NCBI RefSeq assembly: GCF_008642275.1
Contig: NZ_CP029189.1
Span: forward strand, 310,001-374,000
Length of the DNA: 64,000 nt
From: Streptomyces venezuelae
Lineage (GTDB): Bacteria > Actinomycetota > Actinomycetes > Streptomycetales > Streptomycetaceae
Reading direction: 5' to 3'
The translations under genes and the position numbers were made by a program. The notes below the pieces were generated by a model. That model worked only from the letters and a program-made list of their open reading frames with translations. It made no database searches and was not told the origin of the DNA. Numbering within the stretch: position 1 is the first letter of the stretch; each line of letters opens with the position of its first letter. Below are positions 51,609 to 61,488 of this stretch, in pieces.

Positions 51609-52616
51609 TCAGGAGGTCAGGCGGTGGACCAGGACCGGGTTCACGGCCGGCACCGGCGCCGCCGTACCGGTCTCGATCAGCTCGTGCACGGCGTCCGCGA
51701 TCCGCGCGGCCGACGGCATGTCCAGCCGTACCGTGGTGAGCGCCGGCTGCTGGAGCGCGGAGAGGACCAGGTCGTCGCAGCCGACCAGGGCGACCTCGTC
51801 CGGCACGGTGATGCCCTCGGCCTGCAGCGCGTGCAGCAGCAGGGCGGCGTACTCGTCGTTGTAGGTGAAGGCGGCGTCCAGACCGAGGCCGCGCCAGCGG
51901 CGGGCGAGGGCTCTGGCGGACTCCAGGGTGTAGGACAGTTCCACCGGGGTGACGGTGGCCATGTGCCGGGCCGCCACCGACTCGGCGCCCGCGAGGCGGG
52001 GCTCCGCGAGGGTGCCGAGGCCGCGTTCCTGGGGCATGACCACGCCGATCCGGGTCCGGCCACGCGCGATGAGGTGCTCGGCCGCGGTGGCACCGATCCG
52101 GGTGTGGTCGAAGTCGACGGTGTGCACTCCCTCGACCGGGTGGGACGCGAAGGCCAGCAGGCCGCGCACCCCCGCACGGGCCAGCACCTCGGCCGCCTGG
52201 GCGGTGAAACGGTCGCCGTCCAGGGCCACAACGGCCGCGGGGCGCAGTTCGGCCCAGGCCCGGGCGGCGTCGAGAGGGTCGGCGAAGCGGCCCGCGTGCA
52301 GGACGGCCGTGTAGCCGAAGCGGTCGAGCTCGCTGTGCAGATCGTCGACCCAGTCGCTGACGAGGCGGCCGATCGCGGAGATCGACGAGGGCATCAGGAC
52401 GAGGTTGCTGCGGCCGGCGCGCAGGGACCGGGCGGCCGCGTGCGGTACGTAGCCGAGCTGCTTGGCCGCGTCGAGCACCCGGGCACGGGTGCCCGCGCTC
52501 ACCCGGTGGCCCTGGGTGTCGTTGAGGACGAAGGAAACCGTGGCACGTGACACCCCGGCGAGGCGGGCCACGTCGGCGCTGGTGATGGATGCGGGGACGT
52601 GCGTGTCTCTGGCCAT
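51609..52616 (-). CDS. LacI-family regulator of the esterase/MFS locus
   Basis: A 335-residue LacI repressor. The helix-turn-helix is [55 protein letters not shown] (residues 11-65), and the effector domain includes [29 protein letters not shown] and [30 protein letters not shown] precedes ATG 52616 by five bases. Palindromic TTACACGNGT motifs near its own promoter and ahead of neighbouring genes suggest it represses itself and the surrounding esterase, transporter and phosphatase genes until an ester or its product is bound. Confidence 0.92.
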   Translation of the reverse strand: MARDTHVPASITSADVARLAGVSRATVSFVLNDTQGHRVSAGTRARVLDAAKQLGYVPHAAARSLRAGRSNLVLMPSSISAIGRLVSDWVDDLHSELDRFGYTAVLHAGRFADPLDAARAWAELRPAAVVALDGDRFTAQAAEVLARAGVRGLLAFASHPVEGVHTVDFDHTRIGATAAEHLIARGRTRIGVVMPQERGLGTLAEPRLAGAESVAARHMATVTPVELSYTLESARALARRWRGLGLDAAFTYNDEYAALLLHALQAEGITVPDEVALVGCDDLVLSALQQPALTTVRLDMPSAARIADAVHELIETGTAAPVPAVNPVLVHRLTS

Positions 52617-52707
52617 GACGACCCTCGTCGCTCCTTCTGCTCGGGCGGGCATCCGATCGAGCACCGGTTCGCGCACCGGATTCCTTCGGGTGACTCCTTC
52701 CTTCTCA

Positions 52708-52723
52708 GGTTACACGAGTCAAA
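52708..52723. promoter_or_regulatory. LacI-type operator (copy 2, half-site)
   Basis: GGTTACACGAGTCAAA lies about 95 bases upstream of the LacI start and overlaps the end of the esterase gene. The left half matches copy 1; the right half is degenerate. Confidence 0.5.
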
Positions 52724-54266
52724 TCAAGGGGTCGGGGGCGTGCAGGAGCCTGGAGGCTCCCGCGAGGTCGTCGAGGGCGGTCACGACCGAGTCGAAGCGC
52801 ATCGTGGTGCGGGTGCGGGTGTCGTACGGCCGCCACCGCGGCAGGCCGGGATGGTTGGGGTCGCCGGTACGGACGAAGGCGATCCAGGCCCGGTGCATGG
52901 CGCATGCGAGCCCGTCGCGGACGGCGGGGGCGAGGCCGGCCAGGAAGGGTGCGTGCGACCAGCGGTCGAAGTTGGCGAACACGAAAGGGAGTTCGAGGCA
53001 GTGCGCCGCGCCGAGACGCCCCTCATACGCAGGGGTGGGCAGGTCGAACTGGTAGGCCCATACGGGACGGTCCGTCCCGCCGCGCGCCTCGGCCAGCCGC
53101 ACCGCCGGCACCCGGAAGAGCTCGTCCGTGACGAGGTCCATCAGGACGTCGGCGGGACGGGCTCCGGGCCGGGCCCGCTCGTACGCCGCGTACACGCCTT
53201 CCGCGGCCTCGTTCCCGAAGGTCTCCGCGATCCGCTCGGTGACCTGCTCCCGGGTGGCGGCGGCGTACCCCTCGTCGAGGGCGAAGCCGAAGTTGGCCTC
53301 CTCCCGCGTCCAGCCGATCATGACGTCGACACCGGCCGCGGCCCCGCTCAGCAGGGCCTCGGCGGGGTGCCCGCAGAGGGTGACTCCGTCGATCACGGGC
53401 AGGAAGGGTGTCGGCCAGTACCCCCAGCGCACGGTCCGGGCGAACAGCCCGGCGCCCGCCCCGATCAGCTCGGGCCAGGGCAGCGTGCGCAGCTCCGCCA
53501 GATCCTTGGCTCCGGCCAGCTCCAGGTAGGCGGCGGTGCGCTCCAGGTACGCCTGCGGGCCGGGGAGGTCCAGGCCGAAGGGCGGGCTCTGCAGGATCAC
53601 CCGCCTGATCAGGCCCGCGGTCTGCGGGTGGCCGGCGAGGGCGGCGGTGGACACCGCACCGCCGGACTGCCCGGCGACGGTGACGCAGTCCGGATCACCG
53701 CCGAAGGAGGCGATGTTCTCCTTCACCCAGCGCAGGGCGGCGAGCTGGTCGGTGAGCCAGAAGTTCCCGCCCTCGCCGGCCGGGTCGCCTTCCCCGTCGC
53801 CCGGGTAGAGGTAACCGAGCGGCCCGATGCGGTAGTTGATGCTCACGACGACGAGGTCGCCGTCACGCGCGAAGGTCTCGCCCGAGTAGCCGGGCAGCGA
53901 GCCGGAGCCGGACACGAAACCGCCGCCGTGGATCCAGACCAGGACCGGGCGCCGGGCGTCGTCGGCGGCGGGCGTCCAGAGGTTCAGGGTCAGGCAGTCC
54001 TCGTCGAAGGGCGGTGACCCGTGGCCGCCGAGCACCGGATCGCCGCCCTCCAGGTACATCTGCGGCGCGCTCGGGCCCTCGGCGGTGGCGTCCCGCGTGC
54101 CGCTCCAGCCCGCGTGCGGCTGCGCGGGCCTCCAGCGCAGGTCACCGACCGGCGGGGCGGCATAGGGCACGGCCCGGAAGACCGTGAGCCCGCCTTCGCG
54201 CGCTCCGCGCAGGCGGCCTGCGGGCAGGTCCACCACCGTCCGGTCCTGGCCTGGGGGGTGAGGCAT
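52719..54266 (-). CDS. Type B carboxylesterase (para-nitrobenzyl esterase-like)
   Basis: A 515-residue cytoplasmic carboxylesterase. The signature FDEDCLTLNLWTP, the oxyanion hole VWIHGGGFVSGSG and the nucleophile elbow VTVAGQSGGAVSTAALAGHP are present, with the acidic residue in WTREEANFGFA and His in GAAHCLELPFVF. No signal peptide is seen. AGGAAGG precedes ATG 54266. Its promoter carries the same TTGACG-N2-CGNCAA dyad as the aryl-CoA operon, so it might release an aromatic acid from an ester for that pathway. Confidence 0.92.
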   Translation of the reverse strand: MPHPPGQDRTVVDLPAGRLRGAREGGLTVFRAVPYAAPPVGDLRWRPAQPHAGWSGTRDATAEGPSAPQMYLEGGDPVLGGHGSPPFDEDCLTLNLWTPAADDARRPVLVWIHGGGFVSGSGSLPGYSGETFARDGDLVVVSINYRIGPLGYLYPGDGEGDPAGEGGNFWLTDQLAALRWVKENIASFGGDPDCVTVAGQSGGAVSTAALAGHPQTAGLIRRVILQSPPFGLDLPGPQAYLERTAAYLELAGAKDLAELRTLPWPELIGAGAGLFARTVRWGYWPTPFLPVIDGVTLCGHPAEALLSGAAAGVDVMIGWTREEANFGFALDEGYAAATREQVTERIAETFGNEAAEGVYAAYERARPGARPADVLMDLVTDELFRVPAVRLAEARGGTDRPVWAYQFDLPTPAYEGRLGAAHCLELPFVFANFDRWSHAPFLAGLAPAVRDGLACAMHRAWIAFVRTGDPNHPGLPRWRPYDTRTRTTMRFDSVVTALDDLAGASRLLHAPDPLI

Positions 54267-54314
54267 GAGCCGTTCCTTCCTCGCTGCCGCGCGCCGGGTG
54301 CGCGCCACCGGTCG

Positions 54315-54344
54315 AGAGTATTGCGTAAATTTGCCGGACGTCAA
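54315..54344 (-). promoter_or_regulatory. Carboxylesterase promoter sharing the aryl-CoA operon dyad
   Basis: -35 TTGACG (54344-54339), 18-base spacer, -10 TACTCT (54320-54315). Dyad TTGACG-TC-CGGCAA. AATAT lies nine bases upstream of the -35 and CAAAT five bases after it, exactly as at 47585-47614. Confidence 0.7.
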
Positions 54345-54380
54345 TGATGCTCAATATTCCCGGATGCCGGGGTGTACGCC

Positions 54381-55115
54381 TCACAGCCAGAGGCTGTTCG
54401 AGGCCATCCGCTCCGCCTCCGCCTCCAGCAGCGGAGCGAAGACCCGCCACAGCACGAGGCAGGCTCCGACGCCGACGAGGGCGCCGGCGACGGTGTCGCT
54501 GAGCCACTGGGCGTGGAGCCAGGTCCGGCTGCCCATCATGGCGAGGACGTACGGGGCTCCGAACGCCCACCACCAGCGTCGCGCACGCGGCGGGAACAGC
54601 ACCACCGCGACGGCGACCACCAGCGTCACGGCGCCGAACACCTGCCCGGACGGGTACGAGCCGTCGTTGACCAGCACCGACGGGTGCGGCGGGCGGGGCC
54701 GGTCGGCCACCTGCTTGAGGGGCAGGAGCACGACGAGGTTGGCGACGACGGTGACCGTGAAGACGAACAACCCCGAGCGCCAGCGTCCGTAGACGCACAG
54801 GCAGCCGATGACCAGCAGCGGCAGGACCATTCCGAGCGGGCCGCCGAGCCGGTCGAGGACGGTGGTGAACAGCCCGAGGTCGTCACCGTCGGGGGATCCC
54901 GCGACGGCCGTGTCGTTCACCGAGGCCGCCCAGCGGTCGTCGAGCCCCTGGAAGAAGGGCCGCGGGTCCAGCCGCAGCAGCAGCCCGGCCAGGAACACGA
55001 GGGCGAGGAGGGCGATCCCGAGGCCGAGCGCATGACGCGGCGGGGCCGCCGGAAGGTGGTGCCGGGGCGGGCCGGCCGGCCGGGTCGGCGGCACGGAGGA
55101 GGGCGAGGGGAACAT
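54381..55115 (-). CDS. PAP2-family membrane phosphatase (paralogue)
   Basis: A 244-residue membrane phosphatase with PAP2 boxes KQVADRPRP, SYPSGQVFGAV and SRTWLHAQWLSDTVAG. Note Gln replaces the usual His of box 2 (SGH becomes SGQ), which removes a residue normally needed to protonate the leaving group; activity may be reduced or altered. The protein is paralogous to the one at 49498-50268. It is followed by the carboxylesterase gene on the same strand after 114 bp. AAAGG lies close to ATG 55115. Confidence 0.87.
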   Translation of the reverse strand: MFPSPSSVPPTRPAGPPRHHLPAAPPRHALGLGIALLALVFLAGLLLRLDPRPFFQGLDDRWAASVNDTAVAGSPDGDDLGLFTTVLDRLGGPLGMVLPLLVIGCLCVYGRWRSGLFVFTVTVVANLVVLLPLKQVADRPRPPHPSVLVNDGSYPSGQVFGAVTLVVAVAVVLFPPRARRWWWAFGAPYVLAMMGSRTWLHAQWLSDTVAGALVGVGACLVLWRVFAPLLEAEAERMASNSLWL

Positions 55116-55589
55116 GGCGGGCCTTTCGCGGTCGTCTCCCCAAGCGGTGGGGGCACGCGGAGAGCAGGCACGGGACGGTGGAGCGCGGGGGAGGGCGCCG
55201 GGGAGCGCCTTCGGGGGACGTGACCGGGGAGCGTCCGACGAGGCCTTGGGCGGCGCCATCGGGCAACGCCGTCGGGGGACTTCTTCTGCTGCGGGCGACA
55301 CCTGCGGAGGGCGCCCCGGCGAGCGTCTTCGGGACACGGCACCGGGGGGTGCCAGCCGGAAGCCGACGGAACACGCCGCCAGGGCACGGTGCACGGCGCA
55401 CCGTGCACGGCGCACGGCGCCGACCAGGCGGCCCGCGGCGCTCACGCCACCGGCCGCCCGGGCCGGCGGGAAGCCCGCCTGCGACCGGATCATCGCGGTG
55501 CGGCACGGAGTATTGCCGAAGAGTCACGGCCACCACAAGAGCAAGAGGGTTTCCCGACACATCCGCCGTGACGATGGCCGCGAACCAAC

Positions 55590-55605
55590 GGTTACACGCG
55601 TCGCC
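55590..55605. promoter_or_regulatory. LacI-type operator (copy 3, half-site)
   Basis: GGTTACACGCGTCGCC; its left half matches the other copies and the central ACGCGT is palindromic. It lies 280 bases upstream of the MFS gene. Confidence 0.5.
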
Positions 55606-55701
55606 CTTTTGCCTTGGCCTTTCGGTCACGATCTGCACAACGTGCCGTCGCAGGGCCTGGCGGAGCCCGGAAATGGGTGCTACACAATGTCCACCGCACT
55701 T

Positions 55702-55717
55702 GGTGACACGTGTAACA
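55702..55717. promoter_or_regulatory. LacI-type operator (copy 4)
   Basis: TGACACGTGTAACAAC shares the 14-base string ACACGTGTAACAAC with copy 1. ACACGTGT is a perfect palindrome. It lies about 170 bases upstream of the MFS start. Confidence 0.7.
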
Positions 55718-55884
55718 ACATCACGTTACGAACGAACGACCGACGTCCGCCACCGCACGTCCCGACGGCCACACCGTTCCCCGCCGTCCCGCGCCCGTTC
55801 GCGGGCCGTCCCGCGCCGTCCCGCGCCCGGGCCGCCCCTCCCCCTCGCACGCCACCTCCCCGCTCCGTCCCCCGAGGAGTCGTC

Positions 55885-57138
55885 ATGGCCACGCCCGAAG
55901 TTGCCGAACCGTCCGTACCCCCGACCGGGGATCCCGCACCCCGGCGGGGTCTCCTGCTCCTCCTGCTGGTCGCCAACTCGGCGATGATGGCGCTCTACAT
56001 GGGCGTCGGCTCGGTCCTCCTGCCCACCCAGGTCGCCGCGATCGCCCCCGACGACAAGGTCGCCGTACTCGGCCTGATCGGCGGCGTCAGCGCGGTCTTC
56101 GCCACCGCCTTCAACCCCATCGCCGGCGCCCTCTCCGACCGCAGCGGGCGCCGCAACCCGTGGATCGTGGGCGGTGGCCTCGCCTCGCTCATCCTCCTGG
56201 CCCTGCTCGGCAGCGTGAGCACCGCGCTGCTCGTCGGCATCGGCTGGTGCCTGATCCAGGCGACGATGAACGTCTACCAGGCGGCGGTCACCGCGATCGT
56301 GCCGGACCGGATCCCCGCGGCCCGCCGCGGCACCGCGTCCGCGCTGGTCGGACTCGGCCTGCCCATCGGCGGTACCGTCGGGGTGCTCATCGCCTCCCGG
56401 ACCGCGGACCAGCTGCGGACCGGGTACCTCGTCCTCGGCGCGGTCGTCGCCGGGTCCGCACTGCTGCTCAGCGCCTTCTGCCGGGACGTCCCGCGCACCG
56501 GGCCCGCCGCCGAGGCGCCCGCCAGACCCAAGGGCGCCCAACTGGCCGCGTTCCTCTCGGCCCTGGCCAACCACGACTTCCGGTGGGCCTTCATCGGCCG
56601 CGCCCTGATGGTCCTCGGCTACTTCTCCGTCGTCGGCTACCAGCTGTACATCCTCGGCGACCACATCGCGCTGCCCGACGGACTGACCCCGCCCGCCGCG
56701 ATGGCCGTCCTCACCCCGGTGTCGATGGTCGCGATGGCCGTCTCCACCGTGGTGGGCGGGCTGCTGTCCGACCGCTGGAACCGCCGCAAGGTGTTCGTCG
56801 GCGTGTCGGCGGCCCTCGCCGGGCTCGTCATGGTGGTACCCGTGGTCAGCCCGACCTGGACCGGCATGCTCGTCTTCAGCGCGCTCAACGGACTCGCCTT
56901 CGGCTGCTTCATGGCCGTCGACACCGCGCTCGTCACCCTGGTCCTCCCGCGGGCCGAGGACGCGGCCCGCGACATGGGCGTCCTCAACATCGCGAACGCC
57001 GGGCCGCAGATCATCGCCCCGTTCGTCGCCTCGGCCGTCGTCACCGGCCTGGGCGGCTACACCCCGCTCTTCCTCGTCGGCGGAGCCCTCTCGCTGGTCG
57101 GCGCGCTCGCCATCCTCCCGATCCGCAGCGTGCGCTGA
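55885..57138 (+). CDS. MFS transporter
   Basis: A 417-residue transporter with 12 predicted helices. The loop motif GALSDRSGRRNPWIVGGG between helices 2 and 3 and its repeat GLLSDRWNRRKVFVG between helices 8 and 9 are typical. The sequence resembles sugar/steroid or oligosaccharide MFS uptake carriers more than drug pumps. CGAGGAG precedes ATG 55885 by five bases. LacI-type motifs upstream suggest substrate induction. It leads a three-gene run with SurE and a secreted esterase, suggesting uptake of a product released outside the cell. Confidence 0.9.
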   Translation: MATPEVAEPSVPPTGDPAPRRGLLLLLLVANSAMMALYMGVGSVLLPTQVAAIAPDDKVAVLGLIGGVSAVFATAFNPIAGALSDRSGRRNPWIVGGGLASLILLALLGSVSTALLVGIGWCLIQATMNVYQAAVTAIVPDRIPAARRGTASALVGLGLPIGGTVGVLIASRTADQLRTGYLVLGAVVAGSALLLSAFCRDVPRTGPAAEAPARPKGAQLAAFLSALANHDFRWAFIGRALMVLGYFSVVGYQLYILGDHIALPDGLTPPAAMAVLTPVSMVAMAVSTVVGGLLSDRWNRRKVFVGVSAALAGLVMVVPVVSPTWTGMLVFSALNGLAFGCFMAVDTALVTLVLPRAEDAARDMGVLNIANAGPQIIAPFVASAVVTGLGGYTPLFLVGGALSLVGALAILPIRSVR

Positions 57139-57254
57139 CCCGCTCCCCCGGGCCCGCCCGTCCGCAGCTCCGGCGGGCGCACGCCGAGGGTCGTGCGCCC
57201 GCCGGTCACCACCTCTGCCCACCCTCGACTCCCCTCCCTCCCAAGGAGCCCCCT

Positions 57255-58160
57255 GTGAGACGCACGCGAGTTCTGCCGCTGGCCGCGCTGCTGCTGTGCA
57301 CGCCGGCCCTGGCCGGCACGGCCCCGGCGGCCGCCGCGCCGCAGACCGCGCCCGCCGGCCCGCTGCGGATCCTGCTCACCAACGACGACGGCTACGACGC
57401 CCCCGGCATCCGCAAGGCCTTCGAGCGGCTGACCGCCGCCGGGCACGACGTCACGATCGTGGCCCCGCTCACCAACCAGAGCGGCACGGGTACGAAGATG
57501 CTGAGCGGCCCGTCGATCACGGTGAAGCACCCCGAGCCGAAGGTCTGGGCCGTCGACGGCACCCCCGGCGACTCCGTCGCCTTCGGGCTGGCCGAGGTGT
57601 TCGCGGGCGATGCCCCCGACCTGGTCGTCTCGGGCACCAACTTCGGCCCGAACGTCGCCGGTCTCGCCACCCACTCCGGTACCGTCGGCGGCGCCGTCGC
57701 CGCGCTGGAGCACGGCGTACCGGCCATCGCGCTGAGCACCGGGGGCGTCACCGCGCCGGACCCGGTCACCACGGTCAACGCGATGGGGCCCACGCTCGAC
57801 TTCGCGGTCAAGCTGATCGACCGGCTGCGTTCGCGGGCCCGGTCCGGGCCGCTGCTGCCCGAGGGGGTCGGCCTGAACGTCAACCACCCGGTGGTCGGCG
57901 CGGACGGCCGGGGAACGGCCGCGGGGGTGTCCTCGACCTTCCAGGACGCGCAGACCCTGCTCGAACCCGACTTCACCGACGCGGGCGACGGCACCTGGAA
58001 GGTGACCGTGAAGGTGGACCTCCGGCCCGCCGCCAAGGGCAGTGACGTCGAGGCCGTCGCCGCCGGCCGGATCGCCGTCAGCCCGATGAACGCCGACTGG
58101 AACACGGGGCCGGTGGACCGGGCCGTGACCTCCGTACTGATCGCCGGGCTCCGCCCCTGA
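57255..58160 (+). CDS. Exported SurE-like 5'/3'-nucleotidase
   Basis: A 301-residue SurE phosphatase with an N-terminal signal peptide (MRRTRVLPLAALLLCTPALAGTAPAAAA). The metal motif ILLTNDDGYDAPGIRKAFERL follows, with NQSGTG and VSGTNFGPNVAGLATHSGTVGGAVAALEHGVPAIALS. SurE is normally cytoplasmic; an exported version probably scavenges phosphate from nucleotides or phosphoesters outside the cell. AAGGAG precedes GTG 57255. It lies 116 bp after the MFS gene on the same strand. Confidence 0.92.
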   Translation: MRRTRVLPLAALLLCTPALAGTAPAAAAPQTAPAGPLRILLTNDDGYDAPGIRKAFERLTAAGHDVTIVAPLTNQSGTGTKMLSGPSITVKHPEPKVWAVDGTPGDSVAFGLAEVFAGDAPDLVVSGTNFGPNVAGLATHSGTVGGAVAALEHGVPAIALSTGGVTAPDPVTTVNAMGPTLDFAVKLIDRLRSRARSGPLLPEGVGLNVNHPVVGADGRGTAAGVSSTFQDAQTLLEPDFTDAGDGTWKVTVKVDLRPAAKGSDVEAVAAGRIAVSPMNADWNTGPVDRAVTSVLIAGLRP

Positions 58161-58292
58161 CGGGTCCCGGCCGGGGCGGAGCCCGCGACCGCTCCGCTCC
58201 GCCCCGGCCGGTCCGGCCCCGGCTCCATCCCCGCGGAGCCGCGGCTCCCCCGGCACGACATCGGCACGCACCGGCACATTCCAGGAGGACGG

Positions 58293-59909
58293 ATGAAGAG
58301 GCCCGGAAAACGGCTGCCCTCGGCAAGGTCCCTGCTCACCGCCGCACTTGCCCTGGCGGCACTGCTCGCCGGCGCACCGCCCACGTCGGCGTCGCCGCCG
58401 TCGTCGTCGTACGGCGGACCACCGCACCCGGTGGTCACCGTCGCGCAGGGCACCCTGCGCGGCCAGTCCCGTGACGGCGCGCAGGAGTTCCTCGGCGTCC
58501 CCTACGCCGCTCCCCCGGTCGGGGACGCCCGGCTGCGGGCCCCCGCGCCCGCGCCCCGGTGGCACGGGGTGCGGGAGGCCGTCCGGCAGGCCCCCGCCTG
58601 CCTGCAGTTCTCGCCCTTCGGTCTGAGCGATCCGGCGGCCGTCGGCGAGGACTGCCTGTACCTGGACGTGTACCGGCCCCGGACCGCCCGCCCCGGAGCC
58701 CGGCTCCCGGTGGTCTTCTGGATGCACGGGGGTGCGTACAGCCAGGGAACCGGGACCCAGTTCGGCGGCCGGACCATGGCCGACCTCACCGGGAGCGTGG
58801 TGGTCGGCATCAACTACCGGCTGGGGCAGCTCGGCTATCTCCAACTGCCCGAGCTGGGGCGGGAGAACGCGCTGCGCTCCGGGTCCTTCGGGCTGATGGA
58901 CCAGCTCGCGGCGCTGCGCTGGACGCGGGAGAACATCGGCGCGTTCGGCGGGGACCCGGGCAACGTCACGATCTCCGGGCAGTCGGCGGGCAGCGGTTCC
59001 GTCTGCGCGCTGCTCGCGGCACCGGCGGCCGCCGGCCTGTTCCACCGGGCCGTGCTGCAGAGCGGTCCGTGCACCCTGCTGGGTACGCCGGACCGTGCGG
59101 AGGCCGAGGAACAGGCCCGGTCGTTCGCCGCGCGGGCGGGCTGTACCGCTTCCGCGGAGGTGGCCGCCTGCCTGCGCGCCGTCTCCGGGGCGGCACTGGT
59201 GGATGCGGCCCGTACGCTGCCCACCCGGGGTCCCGCCTCGGGTGACGGGCTGCTGCCGGTCGCTCCCGCGCGGGCCATCGGGAGCGGTGCGTGGAACAAG
59301 GTGCCGGTGCTGATCGGGAGCACCCGCTCCGAGGCCCGGTTCTTCGTCGCCCTGACGCAGCCGTACCTGACCGCCGAGCAGTACACGGCGCAGGTCATGG
59401 CGGATCACGGGGCGGCCGGGCCGGAGGTGCTCGCGCGTTATCCGGTCGCGCGGTACGGCTCGCCGTACCTGGCGCTGTCCGCGGTCCTGACCGACTCGAC
59501 CTTCGCGTGCCACACCGCGTGGACGGCCGAGCTGTTCGCGGCTCAGGTGCCGACGTACGTCTACGAGTTCGACGACCCGCGGTCGCCCACGCTCGCGGGT
59601 GCGCAGGTGCCGGGCCTGGACGAGTCGAACGCGCACAGTGCGGAGCTGGCCTACCTGTACGACTTCACCATGGGTGAGCGCCCGCTGACACCGGTTCAGG
59701 TCGCGCTCGGGAACCGGATGAAGCGCTACTGGGGGGCGTTCGCCCGGTTCGGCGCCCCTGTGGTGGCGGGCCAGACCCCGTGGCCGCGGGCCGGCTCCGG
59801 GGCGGCCACGGTGCTCGTCCTGGACCCGGTGGCGACGCGGACGACCACGTCGTTCGGGGCGGAACACAACTGCGCGTTCTGGCGGACCCGGCCTCCCCGG
59901 CCGCTCTGA
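58293..59909 (+). CDS. Secreted type B carboxylesterase
   Basis: A 538-residue exported esterase with a signal peptide (residues 1-33). Motifs are VGEDCLYLDVYRP, FWMHGGAYSQGTGT (oxyanion), NVTISGQSAGSGSVCALLA (nucleophile Ser), IGSTRSEARFF (acid) and DESNAHSAELAY (His). It resembles the cytoplasmic esterase at 52719-54266 but is exported, so the locus has an extracellular and an intracellular member. AGGAGG precedes ATG 58293. It is the last gene of the MFS-SurE-esterase run. Confidence 0.92.
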   Translation: MKRPGKRLPSARSLLTAALALAALLAGAPPTSASPPSSSYGGPPHPVVTVAQGTLRGQSRDGAQEFLGVPYAAPPVGDARLRAPAPAPRWHGVREAVRQAPACLQFSPFGLSDPAAVGEDCLYLDVYRPRTARPGARLPVVFWMHGGAYSQGTGTQFGGRTMADLTGSVVVGINYRLGQLGYLQLPELGRENALRSGSFGLMDQLAALRWTRENIGAFGGDPGNVTISGQSAGSGSVCALLAAPAAAGLFHRAVLQSGPCTLLGTPDRAEAEEQARSFAARAGCTASAEVAACLRAVSGAALVDAARTLPTRGPASGDGLLPVAPARAIGSGAWNKVPVLIGSTRSEARFFVALTQPYLTAEQYTAQVMADHGAAGPEVLARYPVARYGSPYLALSAVLTDSTFACHTAWTAELFAAQVPTYVYEFDDPRSPTLAGAQVPGLDESNAHSAELAYLYDFTMGERPLTPVQVALGNRMKRYWGAFARFGAPVVAGQTPWPRAGSGAATVLVLDPVATRTTTSFGAEHNCAFWRTRPPRPL

Positions 59910-59937
59910 CGTCCCGCCCCGGGAGTGTCCTGTCGGG

Positions 59938-61395
59938 TCAGGCGGCCGGCGGACGGGGGCGTCGCTGCGCCCACGGCCGGACCTCCTCCAGCTGCGCCGC
60001 GACCCGCAGGAGGGTCACCTCGTCGTCCCGGCGGCCCACCAGTTGCACGGCGAGCGGCAGACCGTCCTCGCCGAGGCCCGCCGGGACCGAGGCGGCCGGG
60101 TGCCCGGTGACGTTCCACAGGGCGGTGTAGGCGACCATCGGGCGCGAGCGGACCATCGCCGTCAGCAGCCCGGCACCGTCCAGCGCGCCCACCGGGCGCG
60201 GTCGTTCGGCGACGACCGGGGTCAGGAGCAGGTCCATGGTGGTGAACATGCGGTCGGCCCGCTCCGCGAGCCGCTCTCCCGCCCGGATCGCGCGCTCCAC
60301 GGCGGATCCGGGGACCCGCCGGGCGAGCGCGAGGGTCTGCCGGGTGCGCCGTTCGAGCAGGTCGGGGCGCTCGACGGCGTCGGCCTCCGCCCTCACTCCA
60401 CCGCAGAACTGTGCGACGAACGAGGCCGTCGCGTCGGGGTAGCGCGGGTCGACCTCCCGTACGTCGTGGCCCAGTTCGCGCAGGGCCCGTACGGTTTCCC
60501 GTACGGCTGCGACGTGTTCCGGATGCGGGCGCACCCCGGGCACGGCCGGCTTGACCGCGTAGCCGATGCGCAGCCGGCCGGGCGGGGTCTCCAGGGCCTG
60601 CGTCCAGGCGGTGGTCGCGGGGCGGGCGCTCCAGCGGTCGGTGGGGGTGCTGCCGGCGAGCACGTCGTAGAGGAGCGCCGCGTCACCCACGCTGCGGGTC
60701 AGGGGTCCCACGGTGCCCAGCGCGTACCAGAGGTGGGGGTTCGGGGCGGTGGAGACCCGGCCGCGCTGGGGTTTGAGGCCGAACAGTCCGCAGCAGGCGG
60801 CCGGGATGCGGATGGATCCGCCGCCGTCGCCGCCGAGGGCCGCCCCGACCAGTCCGGCCGCGACGGCGGCGGCGCTGCCGCCGCTGGAGCCGCCGGGGGT
60901 GCGGGTGGTGTCCCAGGGGTTGCGGGTGTGGCCGTGGGCGGCGGATTCGGTGAAGGGCCACTGGCCGAACTCGGGCATCGTCGTCTTGCCGATGACGACG
61001 GCTCCGGCGGCGCGCAGGCGGCGTACCGCTTCGGAGTCGGCGGTGACGGGGCTCCGGTTGGCGGAGCCGCCGAAGGTGGTGACCTGGCCCGCGACGTCCA
61101 GTTCGTCCTTGACGGCGATGGGGACGCCGTGCAGCGGGCCGGCGCCGCTCGCGGGGCCTTCCGCGTCACGGGCATCGGCCTCGGCGAGGGCCTGCTCTGC
61201 GAGGACGACGCGGAAGGCTCCGAGAACGGCATCGGTCCGGGCGATGCGGCGCAGGGCCGCCTCGACGAGGGCCCGTGAGGTGGTCTTGCCGGTGCGCACC
61301 AGCGCGGCCTGGTGCGCGACCCCCTGGAACATCAACTCCGCGTCGTCCCGGTCCTGTTCCTGCCGCCGTACGCCGTCTGTTTCCGCGAACACCAC
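59938..61395 (-). CDS. Amidase (amidase signature family)
   Basis: An approximately 485-residue amidase. The Ser-cisSer-Lys triad can be placed: Lys in [21 protein letters not shown], cis-Ser in [18 protein letters not shown] and nucleophile Ser in [22 protein letters not shown]. It hydrolyses an amide to acid and ammonia; the substrate is unknown and it is not GatA because no gatB or gatC is nearby. The start is set at GTG 61395 because AAGGGG precedes it; the next GTG is immediately downstream. It converges on the secreted esterase gene with 28 bp between the stops. Confidence 0.91.
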   Translation of the reverse strand: MVFAETDGVRRQEQDRDDAELMFQGVAHQAALVRTGKTTSRALVEAALRRIARTDAVLGAFRVVLAEQALAEADARDAEGPASGAGPLHGVPIAVKDELDVAGQVTTFGGSANRSPVTADSEAVRRLRAAGAVVIGKTTMPEFGQWPFTESAAHGHTRNPWDTTRTPGGSSGGSAAAVAAGLVGAALGGDGGGSIRIPAACCGLFGLKPQRGRVSTAPNPHLWYALGTVGPLTRSVGDAALLYDVLAGSTPTDRWSARPATTAWTQALETPPGRLRIGYAVKPAVPGVRPHPEHVAAVRETVRALRELGHDVREVDPRYPDATASFVAQFCGGVRAEADAVERPDLLERRTRQTLALARRVPGSAVERAIRAGERLAERADRMFTTMDLLLTPVVAERPRPVGALDGAGLLTAMVRSRPMVAYTALWNVTGHPAASVPAGLGEDGLPLAVQLVGRRDDEVTLLRVAAQLEEVRPWAQRRPRPPAA

Positions 61396-61488
61396 GCTGA
61401 TCCCCTTACCTCTCGGTAACTCCGGTGCAAGGCTGGTGTGCCCGCGCTCGCGCGTCAACCCCGGCAGGTGTGGCGGCAGGCAGGCGGA

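Larger units (their letters stand above)
55116..55884. other. 769-bp divergent control region
   Basis: It separates the leftward PAP2 and rightward MFS genes and contains two LacI-type motifs, a GCACGGCGCACCGTGC-type palindromic repeat near 55384-55420 and three CCGTCCCGCGCC-like repeats near 55785-55835. Frames in it are short and have no family resemblance, so I leave it uncoded. Confidence 0.6.
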
